The notes: generated by a model from the sequence alone, not told the origin. A DNA stretch of 60,744 bases from Phycisphaerales bacterium (GCA_003141315.1 PLLP01000012.1:1-60744); one strand, 5' to 3'. Shown: positions 41,636 through 50,207, counted from the first letter of the stretch. Program-made: numbers and translations.

Positions 41636-43780
41636 ATGGATGAGCATATTTTCGACAAGCTTACGGAGTCCCAGAAGAAGGCGGTATTTCACAAAGATGG
41701 TCCGCTTCTTGTTCTGGCGGGTCCCGGCAGCGGCAAGACCAGGGTAATTACATACCGTATAGCGGCCCTTGTCGAAAGCGGGGTGCCGGCTTACAGTATT
41801 TGCGCCATCACCTTTACAAACAAAGCTGCCGAGGAAATGAGAAACCGCTGCAGCAGCCTTTTTATGGCGAGCCGGTCGAGCCATCCGGGTTTTCGCAATA
41901 ACGCGCACGTAAGCACATTTCATTCGCTCTGTGTTCGTATTCTTCGCCAATACGGCGAGAAAACGGGCTTGAACCCGAACTTCACTATTTTCGATACCGC
42001 CGACCAGGCCAAATGTATGAGGCAGGCTGTTATTGATTGCCAGCTCGATACGGCAAATTTTTCCCCCGCCCGGATGCTGGAGGCGGTATCGGCATTGAAA
42101 AATAAACTTGTCGATCCGGAATCTTTCAAGCAGCAGGCTTACGACTTTTTTAATACGAAATTATCCGAAATTTATCATCGGTATCAGCAGATTATGACGG
42201 AATTCAACGCCCTCGATTTTGACGACCTGCTTGTAAAGACCGCATTTCTGCTGCGGGATTTCCCCGATGTGCGGGAGGAGCTTGGCAATCGTTTTCGCTA
42301 CCTTTTAATCGACGAATATCAGGATACCAACCACGCACAATACCAGATAGCAAGGCATATCGTATCTTCGCACAATAATATCTGCGCCACGGGCGACCCC
42401 GACCAGTCGATTTACCGCTGGAGGGGCGCCGATATCCGCAATATCCTTGCGTTCGAACAGGATTGGCCCGATGCGGTTATCGTAAAACTGGAGGAGAATT
42501 TCCGCAGCACCCCCAACATTCTTGCACCGGCAGACAGGCTGATTGCCCACAATTTGCATCGCAAATCCAAAATTCTGATTCCGACGAAAGAACGCGGCAA
42601 TGATATTATAATCGAAACCTGCGAGGACGAAATTGACGAGGCGGCGAACGTTGCCGGCAGGATAACGGAGCTTGTCAAAAGAGGATTGTCCCTGCGGAAT
42701 ATCGCTGTTTTTTATCGCATAAATTCTATGAGCCGTATCCTCGAAGAGACCTTTATAAAAAACAAAATTCCTTACCAGATTGTCCGCGGCGTGGAATTTT
42801 ACAACCGTAAAGAAATCCGCGATATGCTCGGCTACCTGAAGGTGCTGGTTAACCCGGCTGACCAGGTGGCTTTGCTTCGGATTATAAATACGCCCGCTCG
42901 CGGAATCGGCAAGACCACTATTGATAAGGTGCAGAATTTTGCGGCGAAAAATCGAATTACGCTCTACGACGCCTTCCGAGATGCGGGAAAAATAGATGAA
43001 ATTTCTGCTGCAACCAAAGCTAAAATCGCCGTCTTTATAAAATTGCTTGAAAATCTGAAAAAAGATATCGAAGGTCCCGTTGCGCCGGTTGTCGAGCGGA
43101 TTTTCAGGGAGTCCGGCCTGGCTGCTGATATTAAGGAAGAAGAAACCCTCGATAATATCGAAGAACTTGTGAATGCTGCCGCCGCCTTTGATAAGCAGGC
43201 GGATAAGCCGACGCTGCTTGATTATCTGCAGCAGGTCTCGCTCTTCAGCGATGCCGATGTCTATGACGCAGAGGCTGACCGTGTTGCCTTGATGACGCTG
43301 CACTGCGCAAAAGGGCTTGAATTTGATGCGGTCTTTATCATCGGCCTTGAGGAAGGCCTGCTCCCGCACGAAAGAAGCACCGAGAACAGTGATGATATTG
43401 AAGAGGAACGCCGGCTCTTTTTTGTCGGCATCACGCGGGCAAGGGAAGAGCTGTTTATCAGCCTGTCGCAATACAGGACAATTCGCGGCCAATTGATGCG
43501 GACTATTCCCTCGCAATTTCTCTACGAGCTTGGTATCGAATCCCGATGCACCGAAAAGCCGGAAGAGAAAAACACAGGCAATTGTTTAGATGATGGCGAT
43601 TATGTAAAATATACACATCCTGCCTTTGCTGATGGCCAGCTCGTCAGGCACAAGTCTTTCGGCCTCGGCAGGGTCAAGGAATTTATCGATATGGGCGAGG
43701 ACAGCATTGTCGTGGTTCATTTTAATACCGGCCAAACCAAATCCCTCCTTGTCAAATACGCAAACCTTTCGATTCCTTAA
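41636..43780 (+). CDS. pcrA: ATP-dependent DNA helicase PcrA/UvrD
   Basis: A 714-residue superfamily 1A helicase. Motifs in order: Q motif LTESQKKAV, Walker A AGPGSGKTRVITYRIA, Ia TFTNKAAEEMRNR, II LLIDEYQDTNHAQYQ, III TGDPDQSIYRWRGADIRN, IV ENFRSTPNIL, V LMTLHCAKGLEFDAVFIIGL and VI ERRLFFVGITRAREEL. The C-terminal Tudor-like domain found in PcrA is present (VRHKSFGLGRVKEF). It unwinds DNA in excision repair and clears RNA polymerase or recombination intermediates. It is last in the SPFH operon, 24 nt after the helical protein. Confidence 0.95.
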   Translation: MDEHIFDKLTESQKKAVFHKDGPLLVLAGPGSGKTRVITYRIAALVESGVPAYSICAITFTNKAAEEMRNRCSSLFMASRSSHPGFRNNAHVSTFHSLCVRILRQYGEKTGLNPNFTIFDTADQAKCMRQAVIDCQLDTANFSPARMLEAVSALKNKLVDPESFKQQAYDFFNTKLSEIYHRYQQIMTEFNALDFDDLLVKTAFLLRDFPDVREELGNRFRYLLIDEYQDTNHAQYQIARHIVSSHNNICATGDPDQSIYRWRGADIRNILAFEQDWPDAVIVKLEENFRSTPNILAPADRLIAHNLHRKSKILIPTKERGNDIIIETCEDEIDEAANVAGRITELVKRGLSLRNIAVFYRINSMSRILEETFIKNKIPYQIVRGVEFYNRKEIRDMLGYLKVLVNPADQVALLRIINTPARGIGKTTIDKVQNFAAKNRITLYDAFRDAGKIDEISAATKAKIAVFIKLLENLKKDIEGPVAPVVERIFRESGLAADIKEEETLDNIEELVNAAAAFDKQADKPTLLDYLQQVSLFSDADVYDAEADRVALMTLHCAKGLEFDAVFIIGLEEGLLPHERSTENSDDIEEERRLFFVGITRAREELFISLSQYRTIRGQLMRTIPSQFLYELGIESRCTEKPEEKNTGNCLDDGDYVKYTHPAFADGQLVRHKSFGLGRVKEFIDMGEDSIVVVHFNTGQTKSLLVKYANLSIP

Positions 43781-43787
43781 AAAATTC

Positions 43788-43838
43788 ACCACAGATGGAA
43801 TTTATCCGCCATTCTTTTGGCGGACAGATTAACATAGA
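43788..43838 (+). repeat. Composite CCACAGAT plus TCCGCC/GGCGGA repeat
   Basis: CCACAGATGG is followed by TCCGCC-ATTCTTTT-GGCGGA and CAGATTAACA. It reads as if one palindromic repeat had landed in another. It marks the left edge of the AT-rich island. Confidence 0.65.
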
Positions 43839-43857
43839 CATTTAAAAAAATAAACGG

Positions 43858-43885
43858 TTGCCAGTTTGTCGGAAACAGGTATAAT
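43858..43885 (+). promoter_or_regulatory. Promoter of the AT-rich island genes
   Basis: TTGCCA (43858-43863), 16 bases, perfect TATAAT (43880-43885), 49 bases before the ATG at 43935. Confidence 0.65.
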
Positions 43886-43934
43886 TATGTATATAAATTG
43901 TGGAGAAAATCAAATAGCAAAAAGAAGGTGATTT

Positions 43935-44897
43935 ATGAATTCTAAAAAATGTTTTGTTTTAGCAGTAACGCTTTTGACCTTTTTAATTGGATTGAACGCT
44001 ACGCTATGGGGACAGGAACAAAAAGACCCAAATGATAAAATCAAGGCTTTAAAGGAAAAGATTGCAGTTGGAAAAAGTGTTTCTGACCCGAATTATAATG
44101 ATAAACTCAAGGCTTTGATTAAGCAGTTGGAAAGTGTTTATGACCCGAATTATATAGTGTATCACGGCAAGGAGAGAAGCCGACTATGGTTTGACAAGAT
44201 GTATGAGAGCTTCTGCGACAAAATTTTTTATGTCGAAGGTAAGTATTTCGATAAAAAAGCCTTTGTTTTTGTTGCTTCTGGGGGTAATTACTTACAAGGC
44301 TGGACATACCCAAACCAAGCACCCGTAGATAGAAATTACTTACTCTGCAAGGGTAATTACTTACGAGGTAACATAAGTTACCCCAAAGGTCAGATAGTTA
44401 CAGTTGAGTATAGTTTGGAAGTGGTACAAGTTCTTGAATCTGGCGAACTTTTGGTTCGCCAAGATAGAGAACCGGATGCACTTTTCCATTTAACCGGAAT
44501 GCGCGAAGGACAGTTGGTCGACAATCAATCTTTTTCATTTAAAGGTTATCTTATTTCTTTGGGAACTTTTGAGTACAAAACTGTCTTGGGAGCCAAAAGA
44601 ACTATCCCAAGTTTTAAGGCGTGTAACTTCCTTCCTTTGACCCGAGAACAATTTGCAGAAGCTCTCAATTACGACAAGAGCCGAAGTGGTATAGACATAG
44701 GTGAATATGAATATGAATTGATAATAGTAGAGTCTGGGACGCAGCTTAAATTCAGTGAAAACAAATATATTTTTCTGGAAAACAAAGACGATGGAAGTGT
44801 GATAATAAAAAAAGGTGACAGAATTATAAGGCGATTGGGTAAAGGAAAGTATTATTTCTACATAATCCAAAAACCAGTCCCCACCAAAGGCAGGTGA
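43935..44897 (+). CDS. Secreted protein of unknown function
   Basis: A 320-residue protein with a Sec signal peptide (MNSKKCFVLAVTLLTFLIG, cleavage probably near LWGQ). A Lys-rich helical stretch (about 25-65) precedes beta-rich sequence with KGQIVTVEYSLEVVQVLES and GYLISLGTFEYKTVLGAKRT, which recalls small beta-barrel or SH3-like domains in other planctomycete exported proteins. I do not recognise a family. AGAAGGTGATTT precedes the ATG. It is the first gene of a small AT-rich plus-strand set bounded by dispersed repeats. Confidence 0.7.
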   Translation: MNSKKCFVLAVTLLTFLIGLNATLWGQEQKDPNDKIKALKEKIAVGKSVSDPNYNDKLKALIKQLESVYDPNYIVYHGKERSRLWFDKMYESFCDKIFYVEGKYFDKKAFVFVASGGNYLQGWTYPNQAPVDRNYLLCKGNYLRGNISYPKGQIVTVEYSLEVVQVLESGELLVRQDREPDALFHLTGMREGQLVDNQSFSFKGYLISLGTFEYKTVLGAKRTIPSFKACNFLPLTREQFAEALNYDKSRSGIDIGEYEYELIIVESGTQLKFSENKYIFLENKDDGSVIIKKGDRIIRRLGKGKYYFYIIQKPVPTKGR

Positions 44898-44909
44898 ATT
44901 ATAAATTCT

Positions 44910-45185
44910 ATGTTCAAAAATGAAAAAAATAAATGTATTTTGATTACCGCGGTAATTATGGGTTTGTGTTTTCTTGGAGGTTATTTAATTGGCAGACACA
45001 GTCAAGATGTCCATGTGATAATTGGGGGGTTTGACGAAGTTATTTCACCAGAGGTACGGGCGAGGTTTGAGGGAAATGGTATTAATTCGCCGCACAATAT
45101 AGCTAAAAGGATGATAGAGGGTTGGCGCAAAGAACACCCCGGAAAAAAATTATTCTCCGATGTCAACGATGAAGGTGTAAAATGA
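44910..45185 (+). CDS. Small single-pass membrane protein of unknown function
   Basis: A 91-residue protein with one membrane helix near the N-terminus (CILITAVIMGLCFLGGYLIG) and a soluble tail containing RARFEGNGINSPHNIAKRMI. It follows the secreted protein by 12 nt and probably shares its transcript. No family is recognised. The ATG has only a weak upstream site. Confidence 0.55.
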   Translation: MFKNEKNKCILITAVIMGLCFLGGYLIGRHSQDVHVIIGGFDEVISPEVRARFEGNGINSPHNIAKRMIEGWRKEHPGKKLFSDVNDEGVK

Positions 45186-45242
45186 AAACCGACGGAATTA
45201 ACGGATGGGAGAATCATTTCCGTAAAAACGGCAAGGTGATTT

Positions 45243-46169
45243 ATGAAAGTTTTCAGAACGTCATACAAAGACGCGATTGAACCAGCAGAAGAAAATATGC
45301 GGAAGATGAATGAAAAAATTCAGAAAATTTTTTTCAGAACGAAACCATTGCTCTATGTACTTTCAAAAACCGTTTTGCCACATCAGCGTATCATAGGTGA
45401 CTGGGTTATCCGTGAAACCTACGAACTACTTGATGATAGCACATTACCCAAAGGTACAGTTTCGTATTCTATTTGGATTGAAACTGACGTTTCTTCGCCC
45501 AAGGAAATTCAGGCTAAAAAAGATACTGGTTTTAAGATAGCTGATGACTTGAATCGTGTCTGGACATATGTCCGCGGTCAACCAATAAACGCTGCTCGTT
45601 TGGGCTTAGTCTTTTGCGACGCACCTGCTGCTTGGACAACAAATATTAAAGAAGTAGAAAAGAAACTTGATGCTGAGATTAGTGGAATGACAGGCAATAT
45701 TATTATCCAACCAGGCCACTGTCTGATGTATGTCACGGAATTACCCCTTTCGAAAGCTCTTGATGTATACGAAAGTTATAAAACCGCCCCGGATTTCATT
45801 CGTGCGTTGATTGAACTTCATTATTCGGCGTTAACATCCAAGCGCTCGGAAGACCGGCTTATCTTCTTTGCAAAGGCGCTGGAAATGGTGCGTGGACTAT
45901 ACCCTGGTAAAAGCAACCAGCAAATACAGGACTCGCTCCCTGTGAACATCACAAGTAATTTACAACAATCGCTGCATTGGCTGTTTGGTATAGCAAATAA
46001 TCGGTTCGATGTCCGTCATGTAGTCCAGCAGAAGGGTACTCCTCCCGTCTTACACCCACGGATATCAATGCAAGAGCACCAATCATTCGAACATGATGCC
46101 GACTTGATCATTCGTACTGTGATTTGTCGGCAATTGGGACATGAACCCTTTTTGGTCAAATATGGATAA
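45243..46169 (+). CDS. Unknown protein with a HEPN-like C-terminal region
   Basis: A 308-residue soluble protein. The N-terminal 160 residues are mixed alpha/beta without a known motif. The C-terminal half is helical and reads like HEPN-type domains: LIFFAKALEMVRGLYPG, then LHWLFGIANNRFDVRHVVQQ with Arg254 and His259 in an RX4H arrangement, the catalytic signature of HEPN ribonucleases. If real it could be an RNA-cleaving defence or stress factor. AAGGTGATTT precedes the ATG. The link to HEPN is from motif reading only. Confidence 0.6.
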   Translation: MKVFRTSYKDAIEPAEENMRKMNEKIQKIFFRTKPLLYVLSKTVLPHQRIIGDWVIRETYELLDDSTLPKGTVSYSIWIETDVSSPKEIQAKKDTGFKIADDLNRVWTYVRGQPINAARLGLVFCDAPAAWTTNIKEVEKKLDAEISGMTGNIIIQPGHCLMYVTELPLSKALDVYESYKTAPDFIRALIELHYSALTSKRSEDRLIFFAKALEMVRGLYPGKSNQQIQDSLPVNITSNLQQSLHWLFGIANNRFDVRHVVQQKGTPPVLHPRISMQEHQSFEHDADLIIRTVICRQLGHEPFLVKYG

Positions 46170-46249
46170 CCAATTTAAACTGAACGAAATAGAGGGTTAG
46201 ACATTTTCTAAAATAAAAGCACTTATTCTGATTTATAAGGAGAGTGTGA

Positions 46250-46537
46250 ATGAGCGAAGAAAACAACATCAAAGAACTATTGGATGATATCAATCGCCAA
46301 TATCAGAACCGGAGTTGGTGGAGAAAATTCAAAGATTTTTGGTTGTATCCAAAGGGGCATAGACAAATAGCAATTAACGAGAGAAGTTTGACAGTCGATC
46401 AATATCTCCTACTTAGAATCCACCAGCAACAAATTCGAGATTCTGCGATAACGCATCGATTACTTATGCTTACTTTGCTGCTGGTTGCAATTGGGTTCAT
46501 TACGTTAATCATAATGCTATTGAGTAAAGACTGTTGA
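46250..46537 (+). CDS. Small tail-anchored membrane protein of unknown function
   Basis: A 95-residue protein with a charged, Trp-rich N-terminal half (QNRSWWRKFKDFWLYPKGHR) and one C-terminal membrane helix (LLMLTLLLVAIGFITLIIML). AAGGAGAGTG gives a strong ribosome site. It follows the HEPN-like gene by 80 nt. If that gene encodes a toxin-like effector, a small membrane partner would be consistent, but nothing proves it. Confidence 0.6.
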   Translation: MSEENNIKELLDDINRQYQNRSWWRKFKDFWLYPKGHRQIAINERSLTVDQYLLLRIHQQQIRDSAITHRLLMLTLLLVAIGFITLIIMLLSKDC

Positions 46538-46602
46538 GGAGCAATTAGAGGGTCAACACATTTCCTGCTAAATCCTTTTTAATTTTATTTTTAATTTTTA
46601 TT

Positions 46603-46625
46603 TTCTCTGTGGCCTCTGCGGTAAA
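46603..46625 (+). repeat. CTCTGTGGCC repeat copy
   Basis: TTCTCTGTGGCCTCTGCGG belongs to the same word family as 29033-29085. Confidence 0.55.
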
Positions 46626-46748
46626 TTTATTTATCGGTCTTGTGTATGCCGGTTTGGGTTTTCGGCAATTTTCCTGTCCTATAAACAAAAATGCTTTCCC
46701 AATACTGAAAACACAAAATCCCAATTTTACCGTCCGCATAACGAAGAT

Positions 46749-47019
46749 GAAACATCTCTTGTCAAGCTTGATATGTCAAATATCAAGCTTGAAACATCGT
46801 ATATCAAACATGAAATGCCGCATGTCAGACATGAAACTTCAAATATCAAGTGTGAAACGTCGCATATCAAGCTTGAAACACGAAGAAGCAAGTGTGAAAC
46901 ATCGTGTTTCATATATGAAATGCCTCGGAGCAAACATGAAACGTCGTGTTTCAAGTGTGAAAATCCTTTCCGCAAGCTTGAAACTTCGAATATCAAGCAT
47001 CAAAATCCTCTTATCAAAT
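46749..47019 (+). repeat. 21-bp degenerate tandem repeat (about 13 units)
   Basis: Units align as GAAACATCGTATATCAAGCT with variants; GAAA starts almost every unit and TCAAGCTT, TCAAGTGT or TCAAACAT ends it. The length of 21 keeps all frames open, giving heptad peptides such as HETSNIKCETSHIK or SSLKHRIS. Copies differ enough to suggest an old array or selection for a loose consensus. Confidence 0.85.
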
Positions 47020-47089
47020 GAAACATAAGACATTTCAAACTTCAAAAATGACAGTTTAAGTCTAATAAACAGTGTTTTTGGTTTGAGTT

Positions 47090-47155
47090 ATCAGTGTCAA
47101 TCCTGTGTTAATCCGTGTCAGAAAATCTTTGTGCCTTCGTGGTAAATATTTCAGG
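47090..47155 (+). repeat. CTGTGTTAATCCGTGTC / CTTTGTGCCTTCGTGG repeat copy
   Basis: Reverse-complement words of the CCACGGATTAAC element are joined to CTTTGTGCCTTCGTGG. It closes the AT-rich island on the right. Confidence 0.65.
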
Positions 47156-47166
47156 GTTAATTACGC

Positions 47167-47985
47167 CTATGGCGTGTTGATAAGTTTTATTATTTTTGAA
47201 TGGGCTTTTTTGTTTGCGGCGACGACCTTGAACCGCTGGCCGCTATAACTATCGAGATTGACAGGGAAGATTTGCTCGCCATTCCAGTCGCTCACAACCG
47301 CACCGGCGGATTCGGCGATTAAAGCGCCGGCTGCTATGTCCCACAGTTTTGCGTGTGAAAAAATGCCTGCTGCCAGGCTTCCCTTTGCGGTATAGGCGAG
47401 GTGAATTGCGGTTGAGCCGAGATTGCGGAACTTTGTCATTTGCAGGATTTTGCAGGCCCAGGCAGCTACCTTCTTATCGAAATAACTGTCTAATGCCACG
47501 CTCGAAAACCGGCCCAGCGGTTCGTCTGTTGCGCAAATCCGTTTGCCGTTAAGCCGGGCGACGCCATCTTTAATGGCCGTGAACATAGAATCGGTAGCGG
47601 GTTCATAAATAACACCGGCTATCGGGTATCCATCTTTCATCGCGGCGATGCTTACTGAAAAAAGCGGCATCCGGTGAGCGAAATTATTTGTGCCGTCAAT
47701 CGGGTCGATGACCCACCATATTTGCTGCGAATTTTTCGGGGGTTGTTTGAAAATTTTTCCACCTTTTCCTTCTTCTGCGATAAAGCCGTGTTCAGGAAAT
47801 CTGTCTCCGATTTTTTTGATGATTAACTGCTGACATAGGCCGTCCGCCTGCGTGACGATTTCATCGCCGTTCTTTACCGACACCTTCAAATGGTTCTGCT
47901 CTTTCAGCGCCAGCCTGCCGGCCAGTCTCGCTGCCGCAACTGCCGTTTCGAGCATCAGATTCAAATTTATTTTGTTCAGGCTCAT
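47167..47985 (-). CDS. Inositol monophosphatase family protein
   Basis: A 272-residue Mg-dependent phosphatase (SuhB/CysQ family). The metal site is seen in GFIAEEGKGG and WWVIDPIDGTNNFAHRMPLF, with LWDIAAGALIAESAGAVVSD at the C-terminal end. The substrate may be inositol phosphate or a related sugar or nucleotide phosphate. The open frame extends to 48237, but the first 84 residues look non-coding; the ATG at 47985 has CAGGGG six bases upstream and starts the normal-length protein. Confidence 0.92.
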   Translation of the reverse strand: MSLNKINLNLMLETAVAAARLAGRLALKEQNHLKVSVKNGDEIVTQADGLCQQLIIKKIGDRFPEHGFIAEEGKGGKIFKQPPKNSQQIWWVIDPIDGTNNFAHRMPLFSVSIAAMKDGYPIAGVIYEPATDSMFTAIKDGVARLNGKRICATDEPLGRFSSVALDSYFDKKVAAWACKILQMTKFRNLGSTAIHLAYTAKGSLAAGIFSHAKLWDIAAGALIAESAGAVVSDWNGEQIFPVNLDSYSGQRFKVVAANKKAHSKIIKLINTP

Positions 47986-48039
47986 AAACCCCTGCATAAA
48001 CAAACCGGCGGCGGATAAATTCTTGACATAAGCCGCCCG

Positions 48040-48531
48040 ATGCCATATTTTAACGAAATTATGCAGACAAGCCAACAACCAAATGCAGTTGAATTTTACC
48101 GCAGGATAGCAGGAAAGCAAAGGCTGCTGGCGGGTATAATCTGTTTGGCTGTAATTGGTTTCTTCGGCACCCTGTATTTGGCAGGGGCAGGCAAAATAAA
48201 TTTGAGCCGCTGGACAGGCGTTTGCGGTTTCAAGCAAAGGTTTAATCTGCCATGTCCATCCTGCTCGATGACAACGTCGTCGATTGCCTTTGTCCAGGGC
48301 AGGTTCGCAGAATCTTTTTATACCCAGCCTGCTGCCGCCTTGTTATGCGTGATGCTGGTAATTTCCGCAATTTTGGCTTTTCTTACAGCCTGTTTTGGTG
48401 TATATTTTGCCTTTGTTGATAATTTTTTTAGTGGTCGGAACATAAAATATATAATTTTGGCCCTGCTGGTAATCGTTGCGGCGGGTTGGGCTGTCACCCT
48501 CGCAAGGGCGCTGGCGGCAAAGGGGCATTAA
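48040..48531 (+). CDS. DUF2752 family membrane protein
   Basis: A 163-residue protein with three hydrophobic segments. The family mark is CGFKQRFNLPCPSCSMTTSS with conserved Cys residues between helices 1 and 2, followed by FVQGRFAESFYTQPAAAL. DUF2752 proteins are small membrane proteins of unknown role common in planctomycetes and Bacteroidota. The start is uncertain (48040 or the ATG at 48061); neither has a clear ribosome site. It is divergent from the phosphatase gene. Confidence 0.85.
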   Translation: MPYFNEIMQTSQQPNAVEFYRRIAGKQRLLAGIICLAVIGFFGTLYLAGAGKINLSRWTGVCGFKQRFNLPCPSCSMTTSSIAFVQGRFAESFYTQPAAALLCVMLVISAILAFLTACFGVYFAFVDNFFSGRNIKYIILALLVIVAAGWAVTLARALAAKGH

Positions 48532-48535
48532 AAAA

Positions 48536-49237
48536 ATGAAAATAAAATTTTATCCGCTTTATTTTTTTTGTATTTTGGCGGCAGGCCTCCTGATTGTCTT
48601 TGTTCAGGGCTGCGGCATAATTTCCATTCTCGGTTCAGAACCGGAATCCACGAAAAAGATACCTGCCGAATTTAAATTCGATGTCAGCAAAGACAAAAAA
48701 GACAAGAAAGTGCTTGTTCTTGTCAATCAGCCTTCATGGCTCAATGCGCCGCCGCTCCTGCAGCAGATGATTACAGAGCAGATTCAAAAAAGGCTTATGC
48801 TCTACGCGGGTCTTAAAAATTTCAATCTTATCTCTTACGAAGCTCTTTCGCAGTATCGTTCCGGAGAGGAAAATTATTCATCGATGACCGCTCCGCAGAT
48901 TGGCACCGCACTTGGGGCCGACTGGGTTTTGCTTGCGGACCTGACTGATTTCAAGTTTGGCAGTATCGGGGAATCTGAGTATTACAGCGGCTCGCTATCA
49001 GGTCACGCCTTCGTCATCGAAACGGCAAATTCCGAAAAGCTGTGGCCTGAAGATGCGGAAAATAAAAAAATCGACGTAGGTTTTGAAGCCTCGAAGGACG
49101 GCCCGCAAGGCTCACTGGCTCATCTGGCGGCAGCATTTGCCCATTGTGCAACAAGGAATTTTTTCGATTGTCCGAAAAGCAGTTTTAAAATTGCAGAAGA
49201 CAGAATCGCCTCATCCCTGAACGAATGGGGCAATTGA
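48536..49237 (+). CDS. Lipoprotein of unknown function
   Basis: A 233-residue exported lipoprotein. The signal helix ends in a lipobox (IVFVQGC). The mature part starts with a Lys/Asp-rich linker (SKDKKDKKVLVLVNQPSWL), then has a fold with LQQMITEQIQKRLMLYAGLK and TALGADWVLLADLTDFKFG that recalls the small CsgG/LpoB-like envelope lipoproteins. The ATG at 48536 follows AAAGGGG and lies four bases after the DUF2752 stop. No firm family is named. Confidence 0.72.
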   Translation: MKIKFYPLYFFCILAAGLLIVFVQGCGIISILGSEPESTKKIPAEFKFDVSKDKKDKKVLVLVNQPSWLNAPPLLQQMITEQIQKRLMLYAGLKNFNLISYEALSQYRSGEENYSSMTAPQIGTALGADWVLLADLTDFKFGSIGESEYYSGSLSGHAFVIETANSEKLWPEDAENKKIDVGFEASKDGPQGSLAHLAAAFAHCATRNFFDCPKSSFKIAEDRIASSLNEWGN

Positions 49238-49259
49238 TTATTATTATGGAGACTGGAAT

Positions 49260-50207
49260 ATGATTAAAATTCTCATTGCAGACAAAATTGCGAAGGAAGC
49301 CATTGACCTGATTAATTCGACCGCCGGTATGCAGGCCGATGTTAAGCAGGGCTTAAGTGAAGATGAATTGTCAAAAATAATCGGCGAATACGACGGGGTG
49401 CTGGTCAGAAGCGCAACTAAAATTACCGCAAAAGTGCTTACTAATCCCGGCAAACTTCGTGCAATCGCCAGGGCGGGCGCCGGCGTAGATAACATCGACG
49501 TGCCTGCGGCGAAAAGCAAAAACATCACGGTTATGAATACGCCCGGCGGCAACACCATAAGTGTTGCGGAGCACGTTTTCGCACTTATGCTGGGAATGAT
49601 ACGGCAGGTTGTGCCGGCCTGCAACAGCCTGAAATCCGGCGCTTGGGACAAGAAAAAATTTATGGGAAACCAGCTTAACAAAAAAGTCATGGGCATCATA
49701 GGTCTCGGTAAAATCGGCCTGGCAGTAGCGGTGCGTGCAAAGGCATTCAATATGAAAATTATCGGCTATGACCCATATACTGTGCCGCCTGATGCGAAAA
49801 AAATTGGTATCGAAATAGCGGATAAGGTGGAGCGTATTTATCGCGAGGCTGATTTTATTACCGTTCACGTGCCGAAATCGAAGGAAACAATCAATATGAT
49901 AGGCGCCGAGCAGATTGCGATGATGAAGCCAACCGTTCGCTTAGTCAACACCGCAAGAGGCGGCATTATCAATGAAGACGCCCTTTGTGATGCGCTTGCC
50001 GCAAACAAAATTGCAGGAGCAGCCCTCGATGTTTATTCGGAAGAGCCTCCGAAAAATACCCGATGTATGAAATTTGATAATTGTCTCGTCACGCCTCATC
50101 TCGGCGCAAATACAACGGAAGCCCAGATAGAATGCGGAATAGAGGCTGCCCAGATTGTTATCGATTACCTTTCAGGCAAACCCGCCAGAAACGTGGTTAA
50201 GGGTTGA
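49260..50207 (+). CDS. serA: D-3-phosphoglycerate dehydrogenase, short form
   Basis: A 315-residue NAD-dependent 2-hydroxyacid dehydrogenase that starts serine synthesis from 3-phosphoglycerate. Visible are YDGVLVRSATKITAKVL, the Rossmann motif VMGIIGLGKIGLAVAVRAKA, substrate Arg in LVNTARGGIINEDAL, and the catalytic His in VTPHLGANTTEAQ. It lacks the C-terminal ACT domain of long SerA, so serine feedback of the classical kind is not expected. Related 2-hydroxyacid dehydrogenases remain possible. A glmM gene follows 35 nt later. Confidence 0.9.
   Translation: MIKILIADKIAKEAIDLINSTAGMQADVKQGLSEDELSKIIGEYDGVLVRSATKITAKVLTNPGKLRAIARAGAGVDNIDVPAAKSKNITVMNTPGGNTISVAEHVFALMLGMIRQVVPACNSLKSGAWDKKKFMGNQLNKKVMGIIGLGKIGLAVAVRAKAFNMKIIGYDPYTVPPDAKKIGIEIADKVERIYREADFITVHVPKSKETINMIGAEQIAMMKPTVRLVNTARGGIINEDALCDALAANKIAGAALDVYSEEPPKNTRCMKFDNCLVTPHLGANTTEAQIECGIEAAQIVIDYLSGKPARNVVKG

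Larger units (their letters stand above)
46538..47166. other. Gene-free, repeat-filled right part of the AT-rich island
   Basis: The 629 bases contain a CTCTGTGGCC word at about 46603-46625, the 21-bp minisatellite at 46749-47019 and a CTGTGTTAATCCGTGTCAG repeat near 47107-47125. Open frames across the minisatellite are by-products of its multiple-of-three period. No gene is supported. Confidence 0.7.

Noticed and set aside
42305-43516. 403-codon minus-strand frame opposite pcrA
   Set aside because: Pure antisense shadow of a highly conserved helicase; no independent protein features.
45182-45280. 32-residue frame with an ATGA overlap after the small membrane protein gene
   Set aside because: The overlap is suggestive, but it runs into the next gene, has no recognisable content and no homolog knowledge; kept only as a possibility.
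46749-47019. CRISPR array
   Set aside because: The units are contiguous with no unique spacers, and no cas gene is present.
46609-47028. 139-codon and 82-codon heptad-repeat proteins
   Set aside because: They exist only because the 21-bp minisatellite period is a multiple of three; several frames on both strands are open equally.
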